DNA from: Synechococcales cyanobacterium PMM_0036
Lineage (GTDB): Bacteria > Cyanobacteriota > Cyanobacteriia > Elainellales > Elainellaceae
Length of the DNA: 8,869 nucleotides
Assembly (NCBI GenBank): GCA_949127645.1
Contig: CASBQM010000140.1
Coordinates: 1-8,869, forward strand
Reading direction: 5' to 3'
Shown here: piece after piece, positions 1 through 6,479 of the stretch
How positions within the stretch are numbered: the first letter of the stretch is position 1
Layout of the letters: each line of letters begins with the position of its first letter
Program-made: the position numbers and the translations under genes
Notes under the pieces: generated by a model
The model's input: the letters and a program-made list of their open reading frames with translations, nothing else
Databases searched by the model: none
What the model was told of the DNA's origin: nothing

Positions 1-575
1 CATTGCAGCAGCAGATCGAACAGGGCGCACCCGCTGACGTGTTCATCTCTGCCGCTTCGCGTCAAATGGATGCCTTGCAGCAGAAAGGGCTGATCTTGAC
101 TGATACCCGCCGCAATCTGCTAACCAATCATTTGGTGCTAATTGTGCCCAGCGATTCAACGCTGAACCTAACGAGCTTCCGACAGTTAACAGGAGACAAG
201 GTGCAGAAGATTGCCGTGGGCGAACCTCGTAGCGTTCCGGTGGGGCAATATAGCGAGGAGCTATTCAAGAATTTAGGGATTTTGGAGCAGGTGCGATCGA
301 AGCTAGTGTATGGCAACAGCGTCCGTAATGTTTTGGCAGCGGTCGAGAGTGGCAATGCTGATGCAGGGATTGTCTACACCACCGATCGACTGATCTCAAC
401 TCAGGTGAAGCAGGTCGCCACCGCACCCGATACCCTGCATTCGCCGATCGTTTATCCGATCGCTGTTCTTAAAGACAGTAAAAACCCGCAAACCGCCAAA
501 AGCTATGTAGAGTTTTTGAGCAGTAGCTCAGCCAAGGCAGTGTTTCAACGCTATGGCTTTGGAATATCAGAGTAA
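1..575 (+). CDS. modA: Molybdate ABC transporter substrate-binding protein ModA, 3' part
   Basis: This is the C-terminal ~190 residues of a periplasmic molybdate-binding protein, which captures molybdate for an ABC importer. The reading frame is open to the left edge (codons start at base 3), so the start and signal peptide lie outside the window; the TTG at 3 is most likely an internal Leu. Family signatures are the segment GAPADVFISAAS followed by QMDALQQKGL, then VGEPRSVPVGQY, and later DAGIVYTTD. In ModA such segments line the oxyanion pocket. The C-terminus, ending AVFQRYGFGISE, is the usual end for the family, so the 3' end is complete (TAA 573-575). The gene converges with the acetyltransferase gene and overlaps its 3' end by 25 bp. 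No modB or modC follows on this strand; any permease gene would have to lie upstream or elsewhere. The family call is secure. Confidence 0.93.
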   Translation, partial: LQQQIEQGAPADVFISAASRQMDALQQKGLILTDTRRNLLTNHLVLIVPSDSTLNLTSFRQLTGDKVQKIAVGEPRSVPVGQYSEELFKNLGILEQVRSKLVYGNSVRNVLAAVESGNADAGIVYTTDRLISTQVKQVATAPDTLHSPIVYPIAVLKDSKNPQTAKSYVEFLSSSSAKAVFQRYGFGISE

Positions 576-1081
576 GGTTCAACTTTGAGTGCTGCGATAA
601 TGAGTCCTCGCTGCTGCCCATCCAGCACGGCAATATCGGTGAGATGTCCCTGCGGCTGAAAGCCCAGTCCTTCAAATAGCCGCTGGCTACCAATATTGTG
701 ATCAAAATACATGGCTAGGAGCGTCGTCACGCCCAGCTTAGGACAGGACTCTATCAGGCGTTTGATTAGGTGTCTACCATAGCCCCGGCGCTGGTGCTGG
801 GGGGCAATGTAGATGCTGATTTCGGCAGTGGCGCTGTATGCCGGTCGCCCCGCGTAGAAAGAAGTGAGGCTAATCCAGGCGGCAATTTCGCTGTTTGCTT
901 CATTGGCGACTTCTAAGACCCATAGCGGTCGCTTGTTAGGATGATATTGCCGAAACCAGAGGTAGCGGCTTTCTACCGTAATCGGCTCCAGATCGGCAGT
1001 GGCAATCCGGGTTGGAATAGCGGCATTGTAAATTTCTACGATCGCCGGTAAATCTGATTCCTGAGCATCCCGGATGTTCAT
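551..1081 (-). CDS. GNAT-family N-acetyltransferase, phosphinothricin acetyltransferase-like
   Basis: A 176-aa single-domain cytoplasmic acetyltransferase that would transfer acetyl from acetyl-CoA to an amine. The N-terminus MNIRDAQESDLPAIVEIYN is the typical first strand and helix of the family. The acetyl-CoA pyrophosphate loop is seen as Q97-R-R-G-Y-G102, preceded by the strand AEISIYIAP (Glu87 in the position of the conserved acidic residue). The later segment FDHNIGSQRLFEGLGF is motif B. Overall it most resembles the PAT/Bar/YwnH branch, which acetylates phosphinothricin, methionine sulfoximine or similar amino acids; the true substrate cannot be read from sequence. The ATG at 1081-1079 is preceded by a GGGAGA-type ribosome-binding site at 1093-1088 with 6-nt spacing. 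The gene is transcribed divergently from the dihydropyrimidinase gene (130-bp gap), and its 3' end overlaps modA by 25 bp in antisense. Confidence 0.88.
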   Translation of the reverse strand: MNIRDAQESDLPAIVEIYNAAIPTRIATADLEPITVESRYLWFRQYHPNKRPLWVLEVANEANSEIAAWISLTSFYAGRPAYSATAEISIYIAPQHQRRGYGRHLIKRLIESCPKLGVTTLLAMYFDHNIGSQRLFEGLGFQPQGHLTDIAVLDGQQRGLIIAALKVEPYSDIPKP

Positions 1082-1211
1082 CGCCTCTCTCCCACAGCAC
1101 TACTGCCCCATTAAAACAAATGACGGCTTCCAAATAAGTTCGCCATTGATCTATTGCTTGACCCTAAATGTAGTAGGTTGTCAGCAGTTTTGCAGGGTTT
1201 GAGGAGACAGA

Positions 1212-2621
1212 ATGGAAGATGTGCTGATTAAGGGTGGAAGAATTGTCACTGCTGTAGATGACTATGTTGCCGATGTGCTGATTAAAAACGGGCAGATTGA
1301 GGCGATCGCTCGTCACATTCCCGCAGAGTCGGCGATCGTTCACAATGCGGCGGGTTTGCTAATCATTCCAGGCGGCGTGGATGTGCATACTCATATGGAG
1401 TTTCCCCTAGGCGATGCCGTCACCTGCGACACGTTTGAAACCGGAACCCGATCGGCTGCCTTTGGCGGCACCACGACGATTATAGATTTTGCGCTTCAGC
1501 AGCGGGGCGAATCTCCTAAGCAGGCGCTCGATCGCCGCATGGCAGTAGCAGAACCCAAAGCCTGTGTAGACTACAGTTTTCACATCATCCTGACGGATAT
1601 TACGCCCGATGCCCTGGCGGAACTGCCAGATTTAATCGATCGGGACGGCATTTCCAGCTTCAAGATGTTCATGGCATACCCTGGCGTGCTGATGGTAGAT
1701 GATGCCGGAATTTTCAAAGCCATGCGTAAGGTGGGAACACAGGGCGGCATGATTAATATCCATGCCGAGAATGGCAGCGTCATTCAGGTGCTGATTGAGG
1801 AAGCTCTGGCGCAGGGCAACACCTCACCCAAGTTTCATGCCCTGACGCGACCCCGGATTATGGAGGCTGAAGCCAGCCATCGGGCGATTCGGCTTGCCGA
1901 ACTTGCCGAAGTTCCGGTTTACTTAGTGCATCTGTCGGCAAAAGAGGCGCTGGAAGAGGTCGTAGAAGCCCGCGATCGCGGTATTTCTGCCTTTGCCGAA
2001 ACCTGTCCCCACTATTTATTTCTGGGCATTGAAGAGTACGATCGCCCTGATTTTGAACCCGCCAAATTTGTCATGACTCCGCCGCTACGAGATCATGACT
2101 GTCAGGAGGCACTCTGGCGCGGACTCAAGTTTGACGATTTGCAAATTGTCTCTACGGATCACTGCCCCTTTTGCTTCAACGAAAACCCCTACGGCATTTA
2201 CCAATCTAAGCAGCTTGGACACGACAATTTCGAACGCATTCCCAACGGCGCACCGGGCGTAGAATTTCGTCTGCCCCTGATGTTTGATGGCGGCGTAGGC
2301 ATGGGCAGAATCTCACTCAATCGATTTGTGCAGCTTACCGCCACCGCTCCCGCCAAAATGTTTGGGCTATTTCCCCGCAAAGGGACGATCGCTGTGGGCA
2401 GCGATGCCGATCTGGTGCTGTTTGACCCGCTCAAGGTTCACACCCTCAGCGCCAGCACGCACCACTCCAACGCCGATTACACCCTGTACGAAGGACGCAA
2501 AGTGACGGGCAAAGTTGAAAAAGTTTTTCTGCGGGGCAATCTGGTCGTGGATGGCGACACTTGGCTAGGGCATCCGGGTAATGGAGCGTTTCAGAAGCGA
2601 TCGGCATCGGGTAGGGTTTAA
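1212..2621 (+). CDS. hydA: Dihydropyrimidinase / D-hydantoinase
   Basis: A 469-aa cytosolic amidohydrolase, normal length for the family, which opens the ring of dihydrouracil, dihydrothymine or hydantoins (step two of reductive pyrimidine breakdown). The full binuclear zinc site is present: H59 and H61 in VDVHTHMEF, carbamylatable K151 in SSFKMFMAYPG, H184 in INIHAENG, H240 in VYLVHLS and D316 in STDHCPF. Y156, next to K151, matches the substrate-contacting Tyr of hydantoinases. The C-terminal GTIAVGSDADLVLFDP returns to the small beta-sandwich domain made with the N-terminus. Dihydroorotase and allantoinase are less likely given the MAYPG and STDHCPF forms and the length. The ATG is set by GAGGAG at 1201-1206 with 5-nt spacing. 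No dihydropyrimidine dehydrogenase or beta-ureidopropionase gene is nearby, so the physiological substrate is open. Confidence 0.92.
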   Translation: MEDVLIKGGRIVTAVDDYVADVLIKNGQIEAIARHIPAESAIVHNAAGLLIIPGGVDVHTHMEFPLGDAVTCDTFETGTRSAAFGGTTTIIDFALQQRGESPKQALDRRMAVAEPKACVDYSFHIILTDITPDALAELPDLIDRDGISSFKMFMAYPGVLMVDDAGIFKAMRKVGTQGGMINIHAENGSVIQVLIEEALAQGNTSPKFHALTRPRIMEAEASHRAIRLAELAEVPVYLVHLSAKEALEEVVEARDRGISAFAETCPHYLFLGIEEYDRPDFEPAKFVMTPPLRDHDCQEALWRGLKFDDLQIVSTDHCPFCFNENPYGIYQSKQLGHDNFERIPNGAPGVEFRLPLMFDGGVGMGRISLNRFVQLTATAPAKMFGLFPRKGTIAVGSDADLVLFDPLKVHTLSASTHHSNADYTLYEGRKVTGKVEKVFLRGNLVVDGDTWLGHPGNGAFQKRSASGRV

Positions 2622-2725
2622 TCCTGAGTAATATTTCATTTTTTGAGATGAGCGGGTGAGTTTTGAACAATACAGGTTAGTTTGGGTGAATTCGCCTAGA
2701 TTTACTGAGAACAAAGGAATTAGAT

Positions 2726-3628
2726 ATGGTGAGGAAGTCTCTGTTAATCGTAAGTTTGAGTGCGGCGATCGCCTCTCTCTCAATTTGTGCATTCAGCCGA
2801 TCGGTCAACGCCGCAACGTCAAATATGGCACCTGCAACCGTTGAACAGTCGGTTGAAGCTGCACAGCCTGTTCAAGTTGCACAGCTCTTTTATCCTCCTG
2901 CTACAGATAATCATCAGGTGGTCATGGTCGTTGGGCATGGACAAATCAGCCGACCTGCCGACAAGGCTTCAGTTCAACTAGTTGTGCTGAGCTATGACAT
3001 ATCCACCTTTAATCCCTATCCTGCCTCTGATCCGAACGTTGCCGGGGGTTCCCAACCGCCTCAATCACCCCCCATTCCACCCTTGACCCCAGAGATGCTG
3101 AAGCCTTTCGTGGCAGCATTAGTGGCGGCTGGAGTGCCTGCTGGCGATATCAAAGTGATGATGGGTGATGTCCCGGGTGCTAGCCCCTACAACTACTATG
3201 GTGAAGGCAGCGCGGCGATCGCCTTTGATATAGCTCAACCGACAAGCGATCGCATTACTAAGATCATGGACGCAGCCCAAGGAGCGACAAGCGACAAGCT
3301 TTATCTTCAGGATCGCTATATTGGCTACGTCACCAATAGCTGTGATGATATGGAGGCAAAAGCCTATGTTGCTGCCGTTGCTGATGCCCGCGATCGGGCA
3401 CAGATTCTCGCTAGCGCCATGCAGGTTAATCTGAGTCCAGTTTCTTCGGTAGCAGAGATGCCGATCGTCCCTGGCTCTAGCCCTTACCCTTCTCCCTGTG
3501 ATCTGGCAAATTTGCCTCAAGCTGCAGCCTATGGCTACTCTGCTCTCTCTTACTATGATCCATCTGCTCCAGTAGAAGTTGTTCTTCAGCGCGATTTGTA
3601 TGTCACCTACCCAGTGCGGCGACGATAG
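2726..3628 (+). CDS. Exported SIMPL-domain (DUF541) protein
   Basis: A 300-aa protein with a clear Sec signal peptide: basic MVRK, hydrophobic residues about 5-22, and a likely cut after VNA near residue 29. After a low-complexity linker (residues 31-62) comes the SIMPL/DUF541 core, starting VVMVVGHGQISRPADKASVQL, the usual opening of the YggE-like family. It continues to a helix with ARDRAQILASAM (residues 221-232) and a closing VEVVLQRDLYVTY strand. Residues 97-122 are a Pro-rich insertion (many PP pairs), unlike compact YggE proteins. SIMPL proteins are periplasmic or outer-membrane associated and of poorly defined role; oxidative-stress links are reported for YggE. The ATG has AAAGGA at 2713-2718, 7 nt upstream. 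It follows the hydantoinase gene by 104 bp on the same strand; co-transcription is possible but not evident. The R1 copy A repeat begins 13 bp after its stop codon. Confidence 0.85.
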   Translation: MVRKSLLIVSLSAAIASLSICAFSRSVNAATSNMAPATVEQSVEAAQPVQVAQLFYPPATDNHQVVMVVGHGQISRPADKASVQLVVLSYDISTFNPYPASDPNVAGGSQPPQSPPIPPLTPEMLKPFVAALVAAGVPAGDIKVMMGDVPGASPYNYYGEGSAAIAFDIAQPTSDRITKIMDAAQGATSDKLYLQDRYIGYVTNSCDDMEAKAYVAAVADARDRAQILASAMQVNLSPVSSVAEMPIVPGSSPYPSPCDLANLPQAAAYGYSALSYYDPSAPVEVVLQRDLYVTYPVRRR

Positions 3629-3641
3629 AGGCTTATCTTCG

Positions 3642-3967
3642 CTGATTGACAAATCGGCGTTGCTGAATTGAGGGATGAATTCTCAGACTGCCCCACCCTT
3701 CGGGAAGCAAGCTACACCCTAGCCCTCTCCCGAATGGAGAGGGGACAAGAGTTCTAGCTCCCTTCTCCCTAGGGAGAAGGGTTGGGGATGAGGGCAATTC
3801 ATACTTATATTCAGCAACGCCGACAAATCTTTGCCTCCTCATCCCCCAATCCCTTCTTCTCCCGCACGGAGAGAAGGGGAGCCAGAAAGTTTCTTGGTTT
3901 CAAAGCCCCTCTCCTGCTCTGAGAGAGGGGTTGGGGTGAGGGCGACTTAGTTTTGTCAGTTAACCAG
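3642..3967. mobile_element. R1 copy A: dispersed inverted-repeat element, split by insert M1
   Basis: A non-coding element sharing its sequence with 6208-6535. The right end, read inward, is CTGGTTAACTGACAAA (3967-3952); the left end reads CTGATTGACAAA, which lacks one 4-bp TGAC step relative to the other ends. Removing M1 and one copy of its duplication leaves 152 bp, against 153 bp for copy B treated the same way. The body holds two hairpins built from C and G runs (about 3852-3880 and 3905-3930) around a segment, GGGGAGCCAGAAAGTTTCTTG, identical in both copies apart from its surroundings. There is no open reading frame of substance. I see no target duplication around this copy, which suggests an older insertion. 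It fills most of the 386-bp spacer between the SIMPL and DUF4079 genes; without it these genes would be about 60 bp apart. Confidence 0.85.
3656..3821. mobile_element. M1: 166-bp MITE-like element with 8-bp target duplication
   Basis: The ends form a 26-bp terminal inverted repeat with 22 matches: 13 perfect outer bases GGCGTTGCTGAAT (3656-3668 and, inverted, 3809-3821), a variable six-base step, then ATGAATT at the same offset on both sides (3675-3681 and 3796-3802). Immediately outside are identical octamers GACAAATC at 3648-3655 and 3822-3829, a target-site duplication. The same octamer occurs once, undivided, at the equivalent point of R1 copy B (6218-6225), showing the empty site. The interior carries C-run/G-run palindromes, for example around 3754-3781, but no transposase. 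A non-autonomous element mobilised by a transposase elsewhere in the genome is the natural reading; the IS family is not identifiable here. Confidence 0.85.
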
Positions 3968-3982
3968 GGATCTGTCTATACT
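3953..3982 (+). promoter_or_regulatory. Candidate sigma-70 promoter for the DUF4079 gene, -35 in R1 terminus
   Basis: TTGTCA at 3953-3958 (one mismatch to TTGACA) and TATACT at 3977-3982 (one mismatch to TATAAT) are separated by 18 bp. A start near 3989 would give a leader of about 26 nt carrying AGAGG (4004-4008) before the ATG at 4015. The -35 hexamer lies inside the terminal inverted repeat of R1 copy A and the -10 lies in the host flank, so the promoter would be a junction product. Predicted from sequence only. Confidence 0.5.
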
Positions 3983-4014
3983 GCTTGTAAAAGTCCTGGT
4001 ATCAGAGGTTTTGT

Positions 4015-4752
4015 ATGGACTCTAAAGATATTGCTGCTCTTATTCATCCCTTTATTGCGATCGCTTTCGTATTTCCCCTCATTGGTATAGTGGTTCACTA
4101 TGCCACTTTGACTCGTAGCCGGCGGCTTAAGACTCAAGAGGAAGGCGGCAAGAGCAAAATTCCGCCAACGGTGGGTACTGAGCATTTGAAGCTGGGTCGC
4201 TTGCTCAGCAACTCAGTTGTTTTTGTGGCGCTCTTGGGGTTGGGATATCCTATAGTTTCTACATTTCTAGAAAAACAAATCTGGAACCAGGAACCCATGC
4301 GGGTAGGATTTGTGATCCTGATGTTTGCTTTGACGATCGTTTCCTTAATTTTCCTAAACAAAGCTAGGGCAAAACTCTGGCGCGGCATTTTTGCGACGTT
4401 AACCGGGATGGGGCTGATCTTGCTGGGTTGCCAGCCTGAAATTTATCGGCGGGGGGCTGAGTGGTATATCTCCCACTACCACTATGGTATTTTGGCAGCT
4501 CTTTTGATGATTTTTGCCCTCGCCATTTTCCCCGACATTTATACCGATCGCACCAATCGTTGGCGCAATGTTCACATTATTCTCAATAGTTTTGCTCTCC
4601 TTCTGTTTATTGGGCAGGGTTTTACGGGCACCCGCGACTTGTTAGAAATTCCCTTAACCTGGCAACACTCCTACATTGAGCAGCTTTATATCAACAACTG
4701 TCAGCCGCCAGCCGCGCCCGGAGCCTGTGCCGTTCAGCCTGCGAAGAAGTGA
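4015..4752 (+). CDS. DUF4079-type integral membrane protein
   Basis: A 245-aa polytopic membrane protein with about six hydrophobic segments: roughly residues 6-32, 64-86, 97-114, 125-140, 156-175 and 186-203. The opening IAALIHPFIAIAFVFPLIGIV is the feature I associate with DUF4079, a family found largely in cyanobacteria and of unknown function. Several His lie in or beside membrane segments (H11, H28, H154, H156, H187), which would suit haem or metal binding as in cytochrome b561-like folds, but that is speculation. Between the first two helices is a basic loop (TRSRRLKTQ), expected to be cytoplasmic. The tail has two Cys in a Pro/Ala-rich stretch. AGAGG at 4004-4008 supports the ATG. The gene is convergent with the next one, whose stop codon is only 3 bp away. 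Confidence 0.75.
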   Translation: MDSKDIAALIHPFIAIAFVFPLIGIVVHYATLTRSRRLKTQEEGGKSKIPPTVGTEHLKLGRLLSNSVVFVALLGLGYPIVSTFLEKQIWNQEPMRVGFVILMFALTIVSLIFLNKARAKLWRGIFATLTGMGLILLGCQPEIYRRGAEWYISHYHYGILAALLMIFALAIFPDIYTDRTNRWRNVHIILNSFALLLFIGQGFTGTRDLLEIPLTWQHSYIEQLYINNCQPPAAPGACAVQPAKK

Positions 4753-4755
4753 GGC

Positions 4756-5196
4756 TTAGCTAGACCGATCGCCGCACACCCACTTCCAGAGGGGATGAGA
4801 TCTGCCCTGCTGGCGAATTTGCAAAACCTGTTTTTCTAGATAAGCCTGATGCGATCGCGGTAGCCCCAGTAAAATATTGCGGCTTTGCCAAACTAAAACG
4901 GCAACTGTCATGCCCACGCAGATTCCTAGAGCGATCGCCCATAGCCGATTGTAGACCAGACCATAGCGAACAGCCGCCCAGGTAAAATGCTCTCGCCATA
5001 GAGAAATTTCGGAGCGCAGACCCCAAAGGCTGAGAGGTGCCAACACTAGCCACAGCAAGCCTACGACTACCCAACGGCTGTAAACTATGACGCGATGGAG
5101 TCTCTGCACCTGCTGTTGAAACGCAGAATCTTGAGATTCTGCGCTGAGGGGCGGTGTGCCATCAGGCAGACTAGATGAGTCTTGGGGCAAAGTCAT
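4756..5196 (-). CDS. Hypothetical two-helix membrane protein
   Basis: I do not recognise a named family. The 146-aa product has a polar N-terminus rich in Ser, Pro and Gln (residues 1-30), a first hydrophobic segment around 41-60 (RWVVVGLLWLVLAPLSLWGL), a loop with several aromatic and charged residues (61-82), a second segment around 84-104, and a basic C-terminal tail. This predicts an inner or thylakoid membrane protein with both ends on the same side. The start at 5196 has no convincing Shine-Dalgarno sequence. It lies downstream of trhO on the same strand with an 82-bp gap filled mainly by the 17-bp tandem repeats, so it may be read from trhO or from a promoter inside the repeats. The tail-to-tail gap to the DUF4079 gene is 3 bp, so the two transcripts probably overlap. 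Confidence 0.7.
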   Translation of the reverse strand: MTLPQDSSSLPDGTPPLSAESQDSAFQQQVQRLHRVIVYSRWVVVGLLWLVLAPLSLWGLRSEISLWREHFTWAAVRYGLVYNRLWAIALGICVGMTVAVLVWQSRNILLGLPRSHQAYLEKQVLQIRQQGRSHPLWKWVCGDRSS

Positions 5197-5216
5197 AGGT
5201 CATATTGTGAGTCAAT

Positions 5217-5284
5217 AACAGGTTATTTTAGGTAACAAGTTATTTTAGGTAACAAGTTATTTCAGGTAACAAGTTATTTTAGGG
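5217..5284. repeat. Four-unit 17-bp tandem repeat
   Basis: Four consecutive 17-bp units (5217-5233, 5234-5250, 5251-5267, 5268-5284) with consensus AACAAGTTATTTTAGGT; units differ by one base or so. The last unit supplies the trhO stop codon (TAA read on the minus strand at 5281-5279). The array starts 21 bp upstream of the start codon of the two-helix membrane protein gene. On the minus strand each unit carries TAAAAT, a -10-like hexamer, and GTTA/TAAC pairs form short inverted repeats. There are no spacers, so this is not a CRISPR array. It is likely a short tandem repeat expanded by slippage. Confidence 0.9.
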
Positions 5285-6178
5285 GGGCGATGTGGGTTTG
5301 TTGACGTGGATTTGACGGGATCTCCAAGCCGATCGCCTGATCGAGCGCTTCTCTTCAGTCAGTTCTGCAAAACAGTCTGGACAAGAGACTCCAACTTCAT
5401 AGTCAGGAGAGTTCTTGCCAATTTCAGAGATGGGATGACCGCAGCCCAAGCACATTTCATGGGTTCCTGGCTCTAACCCCTGCTGAACAGCGACTCGTTG
5501 ATCAAATACAAAGCATTCCCCTAGCCAAAGGCTATCTTCAGCAGGGACTTCTTCGAGATACTTCAGGATGCCGCCTTTGAGGTGATAGACTTCCTGAAAC
5601 CCTTGTGAGAGTAGATAGGCAGAGGCTTTTTCACAGCGAATGCCGCCCGTGCAAAACATCGCCACCTTTTTGTGTTGGGCAGGACTGAGGTTGTGTTGCA
5701 CATAGGCAGGAAAATCTCGAAACGACTCAGTTTCAGGGTTTTGTGCGTTTTGGAAACTGCCAATTCCTACTTCATAGTGATTACGAGTGTCAATCAAAAC
5801 CGTGTCTGGATCGGTAATTAAAGCATTCCAATCTTGAGGATCAACGTAGGTTCCAGCCTGTTCACTCGGATCAACTTCTGGCAGTCCTAATGTGACAATT
5901 TCTTGCTTCAATCTCACCTTCATCCGATCGAATGGCAGGGTATCGGCGATCGATTCTTTCTGTTCTAGATCCGCCAGCCGTATATCCGATCGCAAGTATG
6001 CTAAGACGGTATTAATCGCCTCTTGTGATCCGGCGATCGTGCCATTAATTCCCTCCTGTGCCAGCAAAATCGTGCCCCGCAGGTCTTGCTCTTGACAAAC
6101 TTGGAGCAGGGGCGATCGGATTTCGGCACAGTCGGGCAACCGCACAAATTTATAAAAGGTCGCAACAGCCCAACTCAT
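5279..6178 (-). CDS. trhO: tRNA uridine(34) hydroxylase TrhO, rhodanese family
   Basis: A 299-aa cytosolic protein of the YceA/TrhO family, which performs oxygen-dependent 5-hydroxylation of uridine 34 in tRNAs, the first step toward cmo5U/mcmo5U or mo5U wobble bases. The N-terminal ferredoxin-like domain (about residues 1-100) contains LLAQEGINGTIAGS. The rhodanese domain (about 112-210) contains VLIDTRNHYEVGIGSF and the active-site loop C176-T-G-G-I-R-C182-EKAS, with C176 as the expected catalytic cysteine. The C-terminal part has paired Cys C243/C246 and C266/C269, a probable zinc-binding knuckle found in many family members. Length is normal. No strong ribosome-binding site precedes the ATG at 6178-6176. 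R1 copy B ends 29 bp upstream; the stop codon lies in the 17-bp tandem array. Confidence 0.93.
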   Translation of the reverse strand: MSWAVATFYKFVRLPDCAEIRSPLLQVCQEQDLRGTILLAQEGINGTIAGSQEAINTVLAYLRSDIRLADLEQKESIADTLPFDRMKVRLKQEIVTLGLPEVDPSEQAGTYVDPQDWNALITDPDTVLIDTRNHYEVGIGSFQNAQNPETESFRDFPAYVQHNLSPAQHKKVAMFCTGGIRCEKASAYLLSQGFQEVYHLKGGILKYLEEVPAEDSLWLGECFVFDQRVAVQQGLEPGTHEMCLGCGHPISEIGKNSPDYEVGVSCPDCFAELTEEKRSIRRSAWRSRQIHVNKPTSPP

Positions 6179-6315
6179 TTTTCTAACGCTACTCTACCTA
6201 TGAGATCCTGGATGACTGACAAATCTTTGCTCCTCATCCCCCGACCCCTTCTCCCACGCGGGGAGAAGGGGAGCCAGAAAGTTTCTTGAGTTTAAAGCCC
6301 CTCCCCCGCTCTGGG

Positions 6316-6479
6316 CTACCGTGTATACATAAGTCTCTTTGCGATCGCTATACATCTTGTAGCCCCCTAAGTCCCCCAAATCTGGGGGACTTTGAGTTCC
6401 GGAAGTCCCCCAGATTTGGGGGGTTAGGGGGCGAATGCAGCCCGTTTAAGCTTGACCCAGAGATATGTATACACAGTAG
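6316..6479. mobile_element. M2: 164-bp MITE-like element with 11-bp target duplication
   Basis: The terminal inverted repeats are CTACCGTGTATACATA on the left (6316-6331) and CTACTGTGTATACATA read inward from the right (6479-6464): 15 of 16 bases match. Each contains the palindrome TGTATACA. The flanking bases CCCGCTCTGGG occur at 6305-6315 and again at 6480-6490, an 11-bp target duplication. The matching stretch of R1 copy A (around 3911-3923) is undivided, which gives the empty site. The insertion falls in the loop region of the second R1 hairpin. The interior holds a large hairpin repeat (6362-6432) and a HIP1 octamer (6341-6348) but no transposase. The transposase family that would move it is not identifiable from the window. 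Confidence 0.87.
6362..6432. repeat. Large G/C-run hairpin inside M2
   Basis: Arms 6362-6392 and 6403-6432 are inverted copies differing by about two positions, around a 10-nt loop. Each arm is also self-complementary: AGTCCCCC and GGGGGACT flank AAATCT in the left arm. The sequence could therefore fold as one long hairpin of about 30 bp or as two small ones. Repeats of the CCCCCTAA...CCCCC...GGGGGACTT type are, to my knowledge, common in filamentous cyanobacteria. A transcript crossing it would be strongly structured, but there is no following T-run to make it a classic terminator. Confidence 0.85.

Noticed and set aside
1140..1211. Sigma-70 promoter for the hydantoinase gene using TTGACC (1158-1163) or TTGATC (1146-1151)
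   Set aside because: No -10 hexamer of acceptable quality lies 16-19 bp downstream of either box.
3119..3652. 177-codon minus-strand frame opposite the SIMPL gene
   Set aside because: It is a shadow of a gene with signal peptide, ribosome-binding site and family signatures on the plus strand; the minus-strand product has no recognisable pattern.
3633..3842. 69-codon open frame on the minus strand across M1
   Set aside because: It lies almost wholly in the inverted-repeat element, is translated from C/G-run hairpins and has no protein-like pattern or ribosome-binding site.
3852..3880. R1 hairpins as rho-independent terminators for the SIMPL gene
   Set aside because: Stems are strong but no T-run follows on either strand, and the same hairpins occur in R1 copy B in another context, so they are repeat structure first.
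4760..5074. 104-codon minus-strand frame overlapping the two-helix membrane protein gene
   Set aside because: It is an alternative frame of the same strand; only the 146-aa frame gives coherent hydrophobic segments and a normal end.
5217..5284. Possible CRISPR array
   Set aside because: Units are directly adjacent at 17 bp with no spacers; the same applies to the 15-bp array at 8359-8429. No cas gene is present.
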